DNA of 64,000 nt from Hordeum vulgare subsp. vulgare (lineage: Eukaryota > Streptophyta > Magnoliopsida > Poales > Poaceae): contig NC_058523.1 in NCBI RefSeq assembly GCF_904849725.1, positions 340,297,948-340,361,947 on the forward strand, read 5' to 3'. A program made the translations under genes and the position numbers. Numbering within the stretch: position 1 is the stretch's first letter; each line of letters begins with the position of its first letter. Positions 36,701-48,681 of the stretch are shown in pieces. Below the pieces are notes generated by a model. It was not told where the DNA came from. It ran no database searches and saw nothing but the letters and a program-made list of their open reading frames with translations.

Positions 36701-39700
36701 TGTGACAGCCCGATGCCGACGTTCCAGAAGATTCTCCCTTCTTTCCGTTTTCGTTGTGTGTCTATTTTTATTTGTCGCATCATCATCGCATCATGCGCAT
36801 CATGTGCATCGCATCGACATCTCCGTGCCGCCAGTTTTCAAAACTTGCATCCGTTAGTAGTTGCCGGTTCTCGTCGTTGCCCGTTCTGAGTCCGACCGCA
36901 CACGCACGCGCCCGCGGCACCGTCAAAACCTTGTTTTTAAAGCGTGCATAAAACTTTCTGTGATCGGGTCGAGATTTGACGTGCGGTCTTATTTTAGTCT
37001 AGCTAGACCGCCTGTCGAATTTCGTCGCGATCGGAGTCCGTCTGTTACCCGAACGATCGACCGTAGCGGCACCGTCTTCGGTTATTCGTCGGACGTTTGT
37101 CGGAGTTTTTAAAATTCATTGCCGCGCCGCCTGTTCCCCTCTCGTCTCCGGATGTCTACACAACATGGCCACGTAGCACGTCCCGCGTTCGGAATCGTCC
37201 GAATCCGACCCCGCGGTTGGATCCGGAACGCGATTCCGGTTAACCGAGCCCCCCCCCCCGTTTGTCTATATATAGCCCCATGCCATTAATTAGAGAGCCA
37301 CTCCTCTCTCCTCCTCGAAATCCGCACCACCTAACCCTAATTCCCCACACTCACTCTCTCCCCCACCAGCCCCAGCCGCCGTGGGCCCGCACGGCCCATC
37401 TGGAGCCCGCCCGATCCCGCATCGCGCCGCCGCGCAAGCCCGAGCCGCGGCCGCCCCATTCGAGCTCCCTGCCCGAACTCTCCTCCCGGTGTCGCCCCTC
37501 GCTGGTCGCCGGCCGCCGGGGCTCATCCCACCGGCAAGCCGGATCTCAGCCCCCCCGCCGCCACCGGATTCGTCGCCCTCGCGCCGTTCCCCGCAGTGCG
37601 CCGCCGCCTGCGCTAGCTCGGCCACCAGGAGCTGCAGCACCTCGCTCCGTCCGCCGCCGCAGCACCGGTCATGTGGACTGCTCCTGCGCCGGGCCCCGTC
37701 CTCCGCCGTTGGGAAGGGTCCCGCAGCCACCAGATCCGGCCGGCCCTTCCCTCGCCGGAGCCCCTTTCCGTCGCCACGGGAGCCAGCGCCGCCCTGCTGT
37801 GGTTCGCGGGAGCACGAGGGAGGAGACACGAGCCCTCCCGCTCGCCACAGCCCCGTGCCGCTGTGGGCCGGCCCAACCACCAGCTCGGCCTCCCACGTGG
37901 CCTCGCGGCCCACCTCGCCCCCGGGTCGCCAGTTGCGGCCCAACTCCAGTGCGCCGCCGCTCCCAGGCCCAGGAGCCTCCCCAGCCGACCAGGCCGGTCT
38001 GATCCGGCCCAAGGTAAGCCTCCCTTGCCCCTGTTCCCTATTCCTCGCCCAGGCATCCGATTGCTATTTTGCGCCCCTGTAGGCCCATGTAGTATTTTAG
38101 GTTTTTATTTCGTTTTAGATATTTCCAGTAAATGTACGTATATTAATATGCCCGTATCTTTTTATCCGTAAGTCGGAACGAGGCGTATCTTATATGGTTC
38201 TGGGGTAGCTTCGCGACTAGAACACGATTTCACAACTTGCATAATTATTTGCCGTAGTTTAATGTGCCAAACGCCTAGTTTTGCGTGCTGTTTCAATAGG
38301 TTACGCCCCGTATTTATTTTTCTCGCAAGTCCGGATTGCTCGTATGCCGTATTAGAAATGTCTATGTTTTAGGAACTATTTTTCCATACATTTTAGAGCG
38401 GTCAATTGTATTTTTATGTGTAGGGATTTGCCGGTAGTATATTTTTTCGTATATAGGTTATTTTTCCCGCTTTAATGTGTGGCATTATTTTGTGTTGCAA
38501 ACCCCACATATTTTATATGTTTCCGGGGTAGAAAAATCCCATGGATTTTTCTGTGCAATTAGTTTTAGCATTAGAGCAAGTTAGTTCGCGAGATATTTTG
38601 CTAAGTTGCCCTTTTGTTTAATTCGTAGGATTTATTCCGTACCTCGTTTGAATTAGTTGTCAACTAGAGAGTTGATCTTGGATGTTTTGTTTAGCCCCTG
38701 TTATTTTTGGTTGCAATAGAAATGCATGTTTAGGTGTGTTTTGATTGCCCTCAAGCTGCTAGAAATAGTGCTGTTTTGGACGTGCTGAAATATTTCAAAG
38801 TCTGGAATCTGTTATATTTTCTTGCTGTCTTGTCTTGCTTGGATCTTGTGATCTGTAGATCTTTTGAGGTTGGTCCAATGGAGTTAGTTGTACCCCTTGT
38901 GTTTCTCTAGCATGATGTAAAGTTTCATGCCATTGGGAGTCCTGTAGCTATAGGTTTTGCTGCTGTAAATATTGCTTCAGGCTGAAAACTGCACTTTCAT
39001 GAGGTGTAATTTTCACTAAGTCTGAAATAGTGTGCGAGATGCCGTTTTGTGTCTTCTTGTCCTAGTGCTCCTTGCTGCCTTGATAGTGGTTGTTAGTTGT
39101 TTGTAGTAGTGCTTCTTGCCCTCTTCCGTGCCATGTCTTGCTTGAGCATATCGGAGTTGTGTAGCCGTAGTTGTGGGGCGTAGAAAATGCTATGTGGCTG
39201 ATTTTGGCAGATTGTAGTGTTTTCTTGTTTTGCTCGTAGATGTTGAACCGTAGCTCCGATTTCATCGTGTCCTACATGAAACTTGCTTAGAATCTCGTGT
39301 AGTTTCTTTTCCTCTTGCTGGTTGCATGTGTTGAAGTGCTCGTAGCCGCCGTTGCACACATATTGCATTCATGCCATCATATCTTGTGGTGCTCGTAACT
39401 TTTGATCCGTAGCTCCGTTGGAGATGATCTTTATGTGTAGATTGCTTGCCATGACGAGTAAAATCATGTGAACCTATTTGTTTTTCTTTTTAACAACCAA
39501 TTAAATGCATTAGTTCAGATATGGACAGAATTGTAAATTAACATGTGAGGTTGTTTCGGAGGTGCTATATGACATTTCCGACCTCATTTAAAATGCCTAG
39601 ATAGGTAGTTTAATTTCCGCTTCACCTCTTGCATGTTTGACAACATTAATATTGCCGTGTAGATAACCTGGAGTGAACTAAATAATTAACGTGGAGTTTC

Positions 39701-41634
39701 GTCAATATGCAACTCGTGCATATTGAACTTCACTTAATGTGTAGTGTTTGATTGTGTGATTTGTCATGCCGTGACTTGCATGTATTCAGTAGCTCATGCA
39801 TCATATGTGTTGTGCATCGTGTGCTGAATTTCGGGTGTTGATTTGTGTTTCCGGGTTGCTTCGTCTCGATAGAGTTCCGCAGCGTGCCGGATTGTGAGGA
39901 CCCGTTCGACTACATCGGTTCGTCAGCTTCACGAAGGCATTCTTCTTCCAAGCGGGTTCTCAGGCAAGATGATCATTTCCCCAGATACCATTACTATCAT
40001 TGCCATGCTAGTTTTATCGCTTCTATCGATGATGTCTCGGTGCCTACCACATGTCAAATATCAGCCTCTCAACAATGCCATGATTACCCTCAACCTGTTC
40101 AACCTAGCAAACCACTGATTGGCTATGTTACTGCTTGCTTAACCCTATTGATAGCGTTGCTAGTTGCAGGTGCAGTTGCTTCCATGTGATAGCATGGGTT
40201 CCTTTTTATATCACCATATTAATGCTATTAAATTTAATGCACCTATATACTTGGTAAAAGGTGGAAGGCTCGGCCTTTCTAGCCTGGTGTTTTGTTCCAC
40301 CTTTGCCCCCTTAGCTTTCGGCTACCGGTGTTATGTTCCATAAATGAGCGCTCCTAACACGATCGGGGTTCTTATGGGGACCCCCTTGATAATTCGTTTT
40401 AGATTAAGACTGGTTTGGCAAGGCCCAACTTTGGTACTACATTTGCCTAAACACCTAATAAAATTGCATAGGGACTTTCCGGACCCCGAGGATAATTTAA
40501 TCAACCCCCGGGCAAGTGCTCCTCATGAGTGTTGGTCCAAATTGGCAGACTACGGGGCCACCGCGGGGCAACCTGAGGTTTGGTACTCCTAGTGTGACCC
40601 ATCCGTCGTGTCCCGTGAACGAGGTACGCGACTCTTATCGGGATCGTCGACATGTCGGGCAGCCTTGCTGGATTAGTTTTACCTTTGACGAAATATCTTG
40701 TGCATCGGGATTCTGGTGATGCTTTGGGTAATCTCAGAGTTGAGGTTTTCCACTAGGGAATCTGACGAGATCGCGAGTTTCGTGATTGAGGAATTCTATG
40801 CGGCTTGTGGTAATTTGTGATGGACTAGTTGGATCACCCCTGCAGCGTTAAATCTTTCAGAAAGCCGTGCCCGCGGTTATGTGGCAACGTGGAAACTTTG
40901 TTTAACACTGGTTTTAGAAAACTTGAAGTTAATTTAATTAAAACTTGCCAACTGTGTGCGTAACCGTGACTGTCTCTTTCGTGAGTTCCTCTCCGATCGA
41001 GGACACGGTGGGGTTATGTGTGACGTAGGTAGGTGTGCAGGATCATTCATTTGATCATCTGTAGTTCACGTCCGCTATGCGTAGATCTTCCCCCTCCTTA
41101 TTCTTGTACTCGTAAGTTTAGCCACCAAATATATGCTTAGCCGCTGCTGCAACATCACCACTTAACCATACCTCACCCATTAAGCTTTGCTAGTCTTGAT
41201 ACCTTTGGAAATGAGATTGCTGAGTCCCCTGTGGCTCACAGATTACTACAACACCAGTTGCAGGTACAGGTAAAGGTTACGTGACGCGAGCGCGTTGATT
41301 GTTCATTTGGAGTTGCTTCTTCTTCTTCTTCTTCATCGATCTAGGATGGGTTCCAGGCCGGTAGCCAGCGATAGCAAGGATGGACGTCGTTCTTCTTTTG
41401 TCGTTTGTTTTTCGTCCGTAGTCGGACCCTGCTCTTACTCTTGATGATTATGTAATGTACTGATGTGACTCTGATGTAGCTTGTGGTGAGTGTAAGCCAA
41501 CTCTTTATATATCTCTTCTTTTCAGTACATGTACTTGTAACGATATCCATTCTTGCGACACGACGAGATGCGCTTCTGTCCCTGACGAGGTCCTCGTGCC
41601 AAATTGAGGATAGGGTCGCATCTTGGGCGTGACA
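36701..41634 (+). repeat. 3' LTR of the Sukkula-type LARD (4934 bp)
   Basis: It runs TGTGACAGCCCGATGCCGAC to GGGCGTGACA. It differs from the 5' LTR by a shorter C run (11 against 17), an extra block of about 19 bases near 38938 (tgggagtcctgtagctata) and scattered substitutions. TATA is at 37267 and the donor-like GTAAGC at 38014. The reading frame 39845-40189 is intact in this copy. Confidence 0.92.
39845..40189 (+). CDS. 114-codon reading frame within the LARD 3' LTR
   Basis: The frame opens MFPGCFVSIEFRSVPDCEDP, continues with a Ser/Arg/His-rich middle (SASRRHSSSKR, FPRYHYYHCHASF) and ends in a hydrophobic run (LIGYVTACLTLLIALLVAGA) that could span a membrane. The 5' LTR copy at 31502-31848 reads the same except for a stop in the middle. 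A splice acceptor-like tccgcag precedes SVPDCEDP. Either this is a decayed captured exon or it is chance. I recognise no family. Confidence 0.3.
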   Translation: MFPGCFVSIEFRSVPDCEDPFDYIGSSASRRHSSSKRVLRQDDHFPRYHYYHCHASFIASIDDVSVPTTCQISASQQCHDYPQPVQPSKPLIGYVTACLTLLIALLVAGAVASM

Positions 41635-42360
41635 CTTATGCTCTAGCTCAAGACGTGAATGACATGTTTGTCGTAAATCATTTTGTACAGGGACATGCCC
41701 ATGGGATTCTTATAGGCAGTTCTATAAGCCCACAGTGCATCATCGAGCTTCTTAGACCAATTATTTCTAGACCTGTTGACAGTCTTTTCCAGAATTAGTT
41801 TAATCTCTCTATTGCTTGGCTCTACTTCACCACTCGACTGAGGGTGATAGGGGGACCCAATTCTATGGTTGACATCATACTTAGCAAGCGTTTTACGGAA
41901 AGCACCATGAATGAAATGTGAACCACCGTCGGTCATTAGATATCTAGGGACTCCAAATCTAGGGAAAATAACTTCTTTAAGCATCCTGATAGAGGTGTTG
42001 TGATCAGCACTACTAGTGGGGATAGCTTCTACCCACATAGTGACGTAATCTACAGCAACTAGGATATGAGTATACCCATTGGATTTTGGAAAGGGTCCCA
42101 TTCATAGGCATTTCCTGACGTTTACCAATATTACCTATTCTTTGACATTCGTCACAAGACAAGACAAACTTACGGGCATCCTTGAAGAGAGTGGGCCAAT
42201 AGAAACCTGATTGCAATACCTTGTGGGAAGTTCTATCTCCCGAATGGTGTCCTCCGTAGGCCTGAGAGTGACACTTCTGTAGGATCTGTCCCTGTTCATG
42301 TTCAGGTACACAACGTCTAATAACACCATCTACTCCTTCCTTATAAAGGTGAGGATCATC
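41635..42360 (-). pseudogene. Integrase of the Athila-type element, N-terminal and core part
   Basis: The minus strand starts after the stop at 42361 with the zinc region ILQKCHSQAYGGHHSGDRTS and SCDECQR (H, H, C, C all present). The core then follows: [18 protein letters not shown], and GEVEPSNRE with its Glu. At least two frameshifts lie between 42101 and 42330. The LARD splits it at 41635, and the gene resumes at 28357. It would join the cDNA to host DNA. Confidence 0.87.
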
Positions 42361-43821
42361 CTAGAAGTAATGTCTTAAATCAAAGAAGAATTTCGTCTTT
42401 TGCTGGTATGTGAAACTAGGTGGTATATATTTGGCAACGATATAATTTGCATAACCAGGATACCACGGTGCACTACATGAAGGATTGATGACATTCAATT
42501 GCTCATCAGGAAAGCTATCTTCAATAGGTTGTGGGTCATCAAGAACATTCTCCAACCTAGACAAGTTATCTGCTACTGGGTTATCAGCACCCTTCCTATC
42601 GACAACATGCAAATCAAATTCTTGTAGCAAGAGAACCCATCTGATAAGTCTAGGTTTAGCGTCTTTCTTCTTCATGAGGTACTTAATAGCAGCATGATCA
42701 GTGTGAATAGTGACTTTGGAATCAACTATGTAAGATCTGAACTTTTCACATGCAAACACGACTGCTAAAAATTCCTTTTCCGTAGTAGCATAGTTTCTTT
42801 GGGCACTGTCTAGACTTTTACTAGCATACTGAATAACATTCAACTTCTTGTCAACTCTTTGTCCTTGAACAGCACCAACAACATAATCACTGGCATCACA
42901 CATGATTTCAAAAGGTAAGTTCCAATCAGGTGGTTGAACAATAGGTGCAGTTATCAAAGCCTTCTTAAGTATTTTGAAGGCTTCCTCACAATCATCGTCA
43001 AAAACAAAAGGAATATCCTTTTGCAAGAGATTGGTAAGAGGCCTAGAATTCTTAGAGAAGTTTTTAATGAACCTTCTATAGAAACCAGCATGACCAAGGA
43101 AACTTCTTATACCTTTGATATTTGTGGGGTATGGCATTTTCTCGATTGCATCAACCTTAGCCTTATCGACTTCAAGACCTCTTTCAGAAATTTTATGTCC
43201 TAAGATGATGCCTTCATTAACCATAAAGTGGCACTTCTCCCAATTCAAGACAAGATTGGTATCTTTACATCTCTGCAATACTCGATCAAGGTTGCTGAGG
43301 CAATCATCAAAAGAAGACCCGTAGATGGAGAAGTCATCCATGAAAACCTCAACTATATTTTCACAAAAGTCGGAGAATATAACCATCATGCACCTTTGAG
43401 AGGTGGGAGGTGCATTACATAAGCCAAAAGGCATACATCTATAAGCAAAGGTACCGAAAGGGCAGGTGAAAGTGGTTTTCTCCTGATTAGATTGTGCAAC
43501 TGGTATTTGGGAGAAACCAGAATAACCGTCTAGAAAGCAGAAGTGTGTGTGCTTAGACAGTCTTTCCAGCATTTGGGCGATAAAAGGCAAAGGGTAATGA
43601 TCTTTCCTAGTGGCCTTATTCAATTTCCTAAAATCAATCACCATCCTATAGCCAGTAATAATCCTCTGTGGGATCAATTCATCCTTATCATTAGGGACAA
43701 CGGTAATACCTCCCTTCTTAGGGATGCAATGCACCAGACTCACCCAATCACTATGAGCAACAGGATAGATAATACCTGCTTCCAGGAGCTTTAGTATTTC
43801 TTTTCTTACTACCTCTTTCAT
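42361..43821 (-). pseudogene. Reverse transcriptase and RNase H of the Athila-type element
   Basis: A long uninterrupted stretch of 486 codons. RT motifs in order are [56 protein letters not shown] and the catalytic FMDDFSIYG. RNase H follows: [32 protein letters not shown], and [11 protein letters not shown]. It ends at a TAG (42361-42363) where relatives have Trp, just before integrase. A stop at 43822-43824 separates it from protease. Otherwise the active sites look intact, making this the best-kept enzyme in the window. Confidence 0.9.
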
Positions 43822-43839
43822 CTTAGGATTTAATCTCCG

Positions 43840-44889
43840 TTATTGATCATCAACTGGCTTGGAATCAGGATCAGTTTTAATCTTGTGATCACGTAGAGTG
43901 GGACTAATGCCCTTAAGATCATCAAGAGTATATCTAATAGCAGCACGGTGCTTCCTCGGAGTTTTTAGTAACTTCTTTTCTTCATGCTCTGAGAGGCTAG
44001 CACTAATAATAACAGGATATATCTCTTTTTCATCAAGATAAGCATACTTAAGAGTATCAGGCAACTGTTTAAGCTCGAACACCGGATTACCCTTTGGTGG
44101 GGGTGGATCTCCAAGCAGTTCAACAGGCAAATTATTCTTAAGGATAGGATATTGTTCTAAGACAACTCTATCTATCTCATCCCTTTCATCCATATGCATA
44201 TCATTTTCATGCTCAAGCAAGTATTGCTCTAAAGGATCAGTAGGAGGCACGGCAATAGAAGCTAGGGCAGTAGTTTCATCCTTACTAGGCAACTCTTTTT
44301 CATGAGGTTGTCTACCAAACTTGGAGAAACTGAACTCATGTGACACACCTTCAAAGCCAACAGTGATAGTTTGCTTCTCACAGTCAATATGAGCATTGTC
44401 AGTATTGAGAAAAGGTCTGCCAAATATGATGGGAGAAAAGCTATCTTGTGTGGTAGCAAGAACAAGGAAATCAGCAGGATACTTCGTTTTACCACACAAG
44501 AGTTCAACATCTCTAACAATTCCCACAGGGCAGATAGTATCTCTATTGGCAAGCTGAATAGTGACATCAATGGGTTCTATCTCGACAGGTGCAATCTCGT
44601 CTTTAATTTCATCATATAAGGATTGAGGTATTGCACTAACACTAGCACCCACGTCACATAAACCATGATAACAATGATCTCCTATCTTAACAGAAACAAC
44701 AGGCGTGCCAACAACAGGCCTATGTTTGTCTCTAGCATGTGGTTTAGCAATTCTAGGAGCATCTTCACAGAAGTGAATATCATGGCCATCAACATTGTCG
44801 GACAGGAGATCTTTGATAATAGCAATGCTAGGTTCAACTCTAATTTGCTCAGGGGGTGTAGGTGTTCTAATGTAGCCTCTATGTATCAC
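43840..44889 (-). pseudogene. Protease region of the Athila-type element
   Basis: 349 codons after a single in-frame stop (44892-44894) from gag. The retropepsin core reads HGLCDVGASVSAIPQSLYDE, with the active-site Asp near 44650, and later FSPIIFGRPFLNTDNAHIDC. The first motif is D-V-G rather than D-S/T-G. The C-terminal part is the acidic linker to RT (DEIDRVVLEQYPILKNNLPV, KLLKTPRKHRAAIRY). It ends with TAA, 15 codons or so before the RT frame. Confidence 0.87.
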
Positions 44890-44891
44890 AG

Positions 44892-45850
44892 TTAAGCTTT
44901 AGAATGATCCTTTATCCTAAGAGGGAAAGGTGGTTTCTCAATATAAGCACTAGGAACAATAGGATCATTATAGGCAATGACTTTCTCTTCAACTGGATTG
45001 GGTTTAACTACATTGACTTCTAAGGGAGGATGATATTTAAATGACGTCTCTTTAGGGAGATCAATATGAGAAGCAAATGATTCACACAATGAAGCTACTA
45101 TCTCAGAGTCAAGTCCATACTTAGCGCTAAAATCACAAATGGTATTTGTTTCAACAAAGGATTTAACGCAATCAAACTTGAAATCCATACCTGACTCCTT
45201 ACCTTCATCAAGCTCCCAATCTTCAGAGTTGCGTTTAATTCTTTCCAATAAATTCCATCTGAAGTCAATATCTCTCTTCATAAAAGAACCAGTACAAGAA
45301 GTGTCAAGCATGGTGCGATCATCATGAGAAAGCCGAGCATAGAAGTTCTGAATGATAATTTCTCTCGCGAGCTCATGGTTGGGGCATGAATATAACATTG
45401 ATTTAAGCCTCCCCCAAGCTTGAGCGATGCTTTCTCTGTCACGAGGCCAAAAAATATATATAATTCCGACCACGATGTACTAAATACATAGGATAAAACT
45501 TTTGATGAAATTCCAATTTCAACCGATTGTAGTTCCATGATCTAGTATCATCACATAGCATATACCATGTCAACGCCTTATCCCTCAAAGATAAGGGAAA
45601 GACCTTCTTCTTGACCTCATCCTCGGGCAAACCTGCAAGCTTAAATAAACCACAAACTTCATCTAAGATGCAAGTCTGGATGTGATGTTCCATCTCCTGT
45701 AAAAGGATTAGCCAGGAGTTTCTCAAGCATACCCGAAGGAAATTCATAGCAAATATTTTCAGTAGGTGCAGCAGGTTGAGGGGAAACTCTTTGTGCTTCC
45801 GTTCGAGGTGAAGATACCCCGAACAAGCCCCTCAAAGGATTAGTTTCCAT
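44892..45850 (-). pseudogene. gag of the Athila-type element
   Basis: The start opposite 45848-45850 reads METNPLRGLFGVSSPRTEAQ, usual for Athila-type Gag. Frameshifts near 45690 and 45470 divide it into three frames. The middle one has LPEDEVKKKVFPLSLRDKAL followed by TWY, the capsid core. The last has ESIAQAWGRLKSMLYSCPNH and ends DHSKA at 44892. No zinc knuckle is seen. Confidence 0.83.
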
Positions 45851-45924
45851 AGTGACAAGTGACAATAAATTTCAGCACACTATATAAATGTTTCCCTACC
45901 AATTTCCACTTACCAATGGCGCTT

Positions 45925-45956
45925 CACTCCCCGGCAACGGCGCTAGAAAATAGTCT
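45925..45956 (-). promoter_or_regulatory. Primer-binding site of the Athila-type element
   Basis: Read on the minus strand, gactattttctagcgccgtt then gccggggagt follows the LTR. The core agcgccgttgccgggga is a one-base variant of the TGGCGCCGTTGCCGGGGA site usual in Athila and related gypsy elements. Confidence 0.8.
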
Positions 45957-47477
45957 TGTTGGCCCACAAGTATAGGGGATCTATCGTAGTCCTTTCGATA
46001 AGTAAGAGTGGCGAACCCAACGAGGAGCAAAAGGATCCGACAAGTTGTTTTCAGCAAGGTAATATCTGCAAGCACTGAAATTGTTAGTAACAAGTAGTTA
46101 TGTGACAAGATGATTCGTAGCAAGTAGCAAGTAGCAAAAGTAACAACGGTGCAGTAAAGTGGCCCAATCCCTTTTGTATCAAGGGACAAGCCTGGACAAA
46201 CTCTTATAGGAGGTAAAGCGCTCCCGAGGACACATGGGAATTTCTGTCAAGCTAGTTTTCATCATGTTCATATGATTCTCGTTCGCTATTTTGATAGTTT
46301 GATATGTGGGTGGACCGGCGCTTGGGTACTGCACTTACTTGGACAAGCATCCCACTTATGATTAACCCCTCTCGCTAGCATCCGCAACTACGAAAGAAGA
46401 ATTAAGACAAAGTCTAACCATAGCATTAAACTAGTGGATCCAAATCAGCCCCTTACGAAGCAACGCATAAACAAGGGTTTAAGCTTCTGTCACTCTAGCA
46501 ACCCATCATCTACTTACTACTTCCCAATGCCCTCCTCTAGGCCCAAATAATGGTGCAGTGTTATGTAGTCGACGTTCACATAACACCACTAGAGGAAAAC
46601 AACATCCAACACATCGAAATATCGAACGAATACCAAATTCACATGACTACTTATAGCATGACTTATCCCATGTCCTCGGGAACAAAAGTGACTACTCACA
46701 AAGCATAATCATATTCATGACCAGAGAGGAAATGAGTAGCATCAAAGATCTGAACATATAATCTTCCACCAAGTAATCGAACTAGCATCAACTACAAAGA
46801 GTAATTAACACTACTAGCAACCTTACAAGTACCAATCGGACTCGCGAGATGGAGATTGGTTACAAGAGATGAACTAGGGTTTGGAGATGAGATGGTGCTG
46901 ATGAAGATGTTGATGGTGACGAGTCCCCTCCGATGAGAGGAGTGTTGGTGATGACGATGGCGACGATTTCCCCCTCCGGGAGGGAAGTTTCCCCGACAGG
47001 ATCGTCCTGCCGGAGCTCTAGATTGGTTCTGCTCAAATTCCGCCTCGTGGCGGCAGCGAATCCTCCGAAAAGCCTCCTCTTGATTTTTTCTGGAACAAAA
47101 CCCTTCTTGTAGCAAAAGGGGGGAGCCAGTGGGCCAAGTGGGAGCCCACAAGCCCCCTAGGCGCGGCTAGGGGGAGGTCGCGCCTAGCAGGCTTGTGGCC
47201 TCCTGTTGGCGCCCCTCTGGTACTTCTTCGGCCCAGTATTTTTTATAAATCCCAAAAAAATCCTTGTTGACTTTCACGGCTTTTGGAGTTGCGCAGAATA
47301 GGTATCTCAAACTTGCTCCTTTTTCAAACCAGAATTCCAGCTGCCGGCATTCTCCCTCTTCATGTAAACCTTGCAAAATAAGAGAGAAAAGGCATAAGTA
47401 TTGTACCGTGAATTGTAATAACAGCCCAAAAAGCGATAAATATCAACATGAAAGCATGATGAAAAATGGACGTATCA
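45957..47477 (-). repeat. 5' LTR of the Athila-type element (1521 bp)
   Basis: The left terminus has drifted to TGTTGGCCCACAAG. The right end GGACGTATCA abuts the target duplication gcgtc (47478-47482). Against the 24129 copy I count about 17 mismatches in the first 290 bases. The GC-rich inverted repeat lies near 47148-47205, with some stem mismatches. Confidence 0.9.
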
Positions 47478-47601
47478 GCGTCTTGAATATTTTGTCCAAA
47501 GCCTTCATGCTCTCCTTATGGTGGCTTTAAAGTGCAAAAATCACCAGTGGAAGCTCCATTGTTCTCTCCATGATTGATCCCGCTCCAACGGATATCCTTC
47601 T
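47478..47601 (-). repeat. 5' LTR of the CRM-like element, piece 2
   Basis: It continues the LTR interrupted at 19690 (gcgtcttgaatattttgtcc and on). It matches 12998-13166 of the 3' LTR and lacks about 29 bases after ctctcc. It ends cttct, the target duplication of the Tat-type element that starts at 47602. Confidence 0.88.
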
Positions 47602-48681
47602 TGTCGGTGAATACTCACAACATATGCCATAGGTAGGCTAAAGTCGGTGAGAACCGAAGGGACAAAGGTGGGCGCTCGGAACGAGGTTGGTACACGCGTG
47701 GGACGCATGATGTACCCAGGTTCAGGGCTCTCCGTAGAGATAATACCCCTAATCCTGCTTGTGTTTTTGATGTATGGGAACATAGTACAATGTTGCTCCT
47801 GGAGCTGTGTTGGGAGGAGGAATAGGGGAGCAGCCGGCTCGGCTCTACCTCGCTCCCTGTTGGTTGTTGAGTGTGTAGTGTTGAATGACTGGCAAGTGAT
47901 CGGCCCCTCTGCATGGGGGGCAGCCGGGGGGTTTTATAGGCGAACCCGCCGGCCTACAATATGGATAAAAGGTACATGCATGGAACCCGGCTGGCTGCTT
48001 CGCCGGCTGGCCAGGGGCCCACAAGGGTCTTGTCTTGTCGATGAGGGGCCCGCCGGCCGCATGGTCTTGATTGCTGGTGGGACCCGCCGGCTGGCAAATG
48101 GGGCTCCCGCGTAAGGTTGACGCTGAGCACGCGCTGTACATCGAGCGTCGCCCCGCGAGATTCTTCATGGGCAGGCAGTACGACCGCCTCCACTGTTCCC
48201 CACGCCGAGTGCAGTAATGGAGTGGGAGTGTGACGGTCCGACATCAAGCTAGGTGATGGATCAGAGCCGGGGTAGGTCAGCGGCGTGGCCGCCGACGCTT
48301 GTACCTGTCGGGCGCCCTGATCCAGTACCTTTGCTAACGCGTAGCTACCTTCAATCGTGAGGCCCTTTCCTGACCTATGATCTGATGTGACTGGTGATCC
48401 TCGGCCGGCTGGCCTGCTTGGTCAGCCGGCTTGAGGGTGGCCGCCTCCTCCTTAGTCCGGCTGGCGGGACCAGGCCGGGTATGAATGGGAGGCCGCCTAG
48501 ATTCTAGCCGGCAGGGGTTGCCTGGCCGGCTAGAAAGGTGGCCCCCTCGTCTTCCAGCCGGCAGGTGATGCCTAGCCGGTCAGAAGACTTGGGCCTTGAG
48601 AATCTCCGCGCCTTCATGTCCATTGGGCCGGAAATGAAGGAATAGGCTTGATGAGCCTACCCTGGGGTTATCCCCCTGATA
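47602..48681 (-). repeat. 3' LTR of the Tat-type element (1080 bp)
   Basis: It aligns end to end with 60848-61926, with about 18 differences in the first 340 bases. It has two adjacent inverted repeats near 48502-48535 (11 bp perfect stem ttctagccggc) and 48551-48586. The end ccctgata shows a CA to TA change at the terminus. Confidence 0.9.

Larger units (their letters stand above)
28358..41634 (+). mobile_element. Sukkula-type LARD (large retrotransposon derivative)
   Basis: Two very long LTRs (4917 and 4934 bp) flank a 3.4 kb internal region without gag or pol. An exact 5 bp target duplication cttat (28353-28357 and 41635-41639) flanks the element, and a tRNA-iMet primer site follows the 5' LTR. 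The LTR end gatagggtcgcatcttggg plus cgtgaca matches the Sukkula family as I know it, and the dimensions fit published LARDs. It must depend on proteins from another element. Over 29761-30120 against the other LTR I count 3 mismatches in 360 bases, making it the youngest insertion here. Confidence 0.92.
19691..47477 (-). mobile_element. Athila-type gypsy element (WHAM-like) with duplicated 3' end and an internal LARD
   Basis: Target duplication gcgtc flanks it exactly (19686-19690 and 47478-47482, with an extra copy at 24124-24128 inside the tandem duplication). The 5' LTR is 45957-47477 and the 3' LTR exists twice (19691-21211, 24129-25650). The primer site next to 45956 is of the GGCGCCGTTGCC type usual in Athila elements. 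Gag-protease, RT-RNase H and integrase run on the minus strand from 45850 to 27849. The integrase is cut by the Sukkula-type element at 28358-41634. Roughly 5-6% of LTR bases differ between any two of the three LTRs over their first 290 bases. Confidence 0.9.

Noticed and set aside
41341..41640. A host gene 3' end at the tail of the LARD LTR (TA-rich, poly(A)-signal-like)
   Set aside because: It is repeated at 32990-33274 in the other LTR and is the LTR's own terminator region.
47615..48247. Frames inside the Tat-type LTR on both strands
   Set aside because: They also occur in the second LTR with different breaks and show no protein family features.
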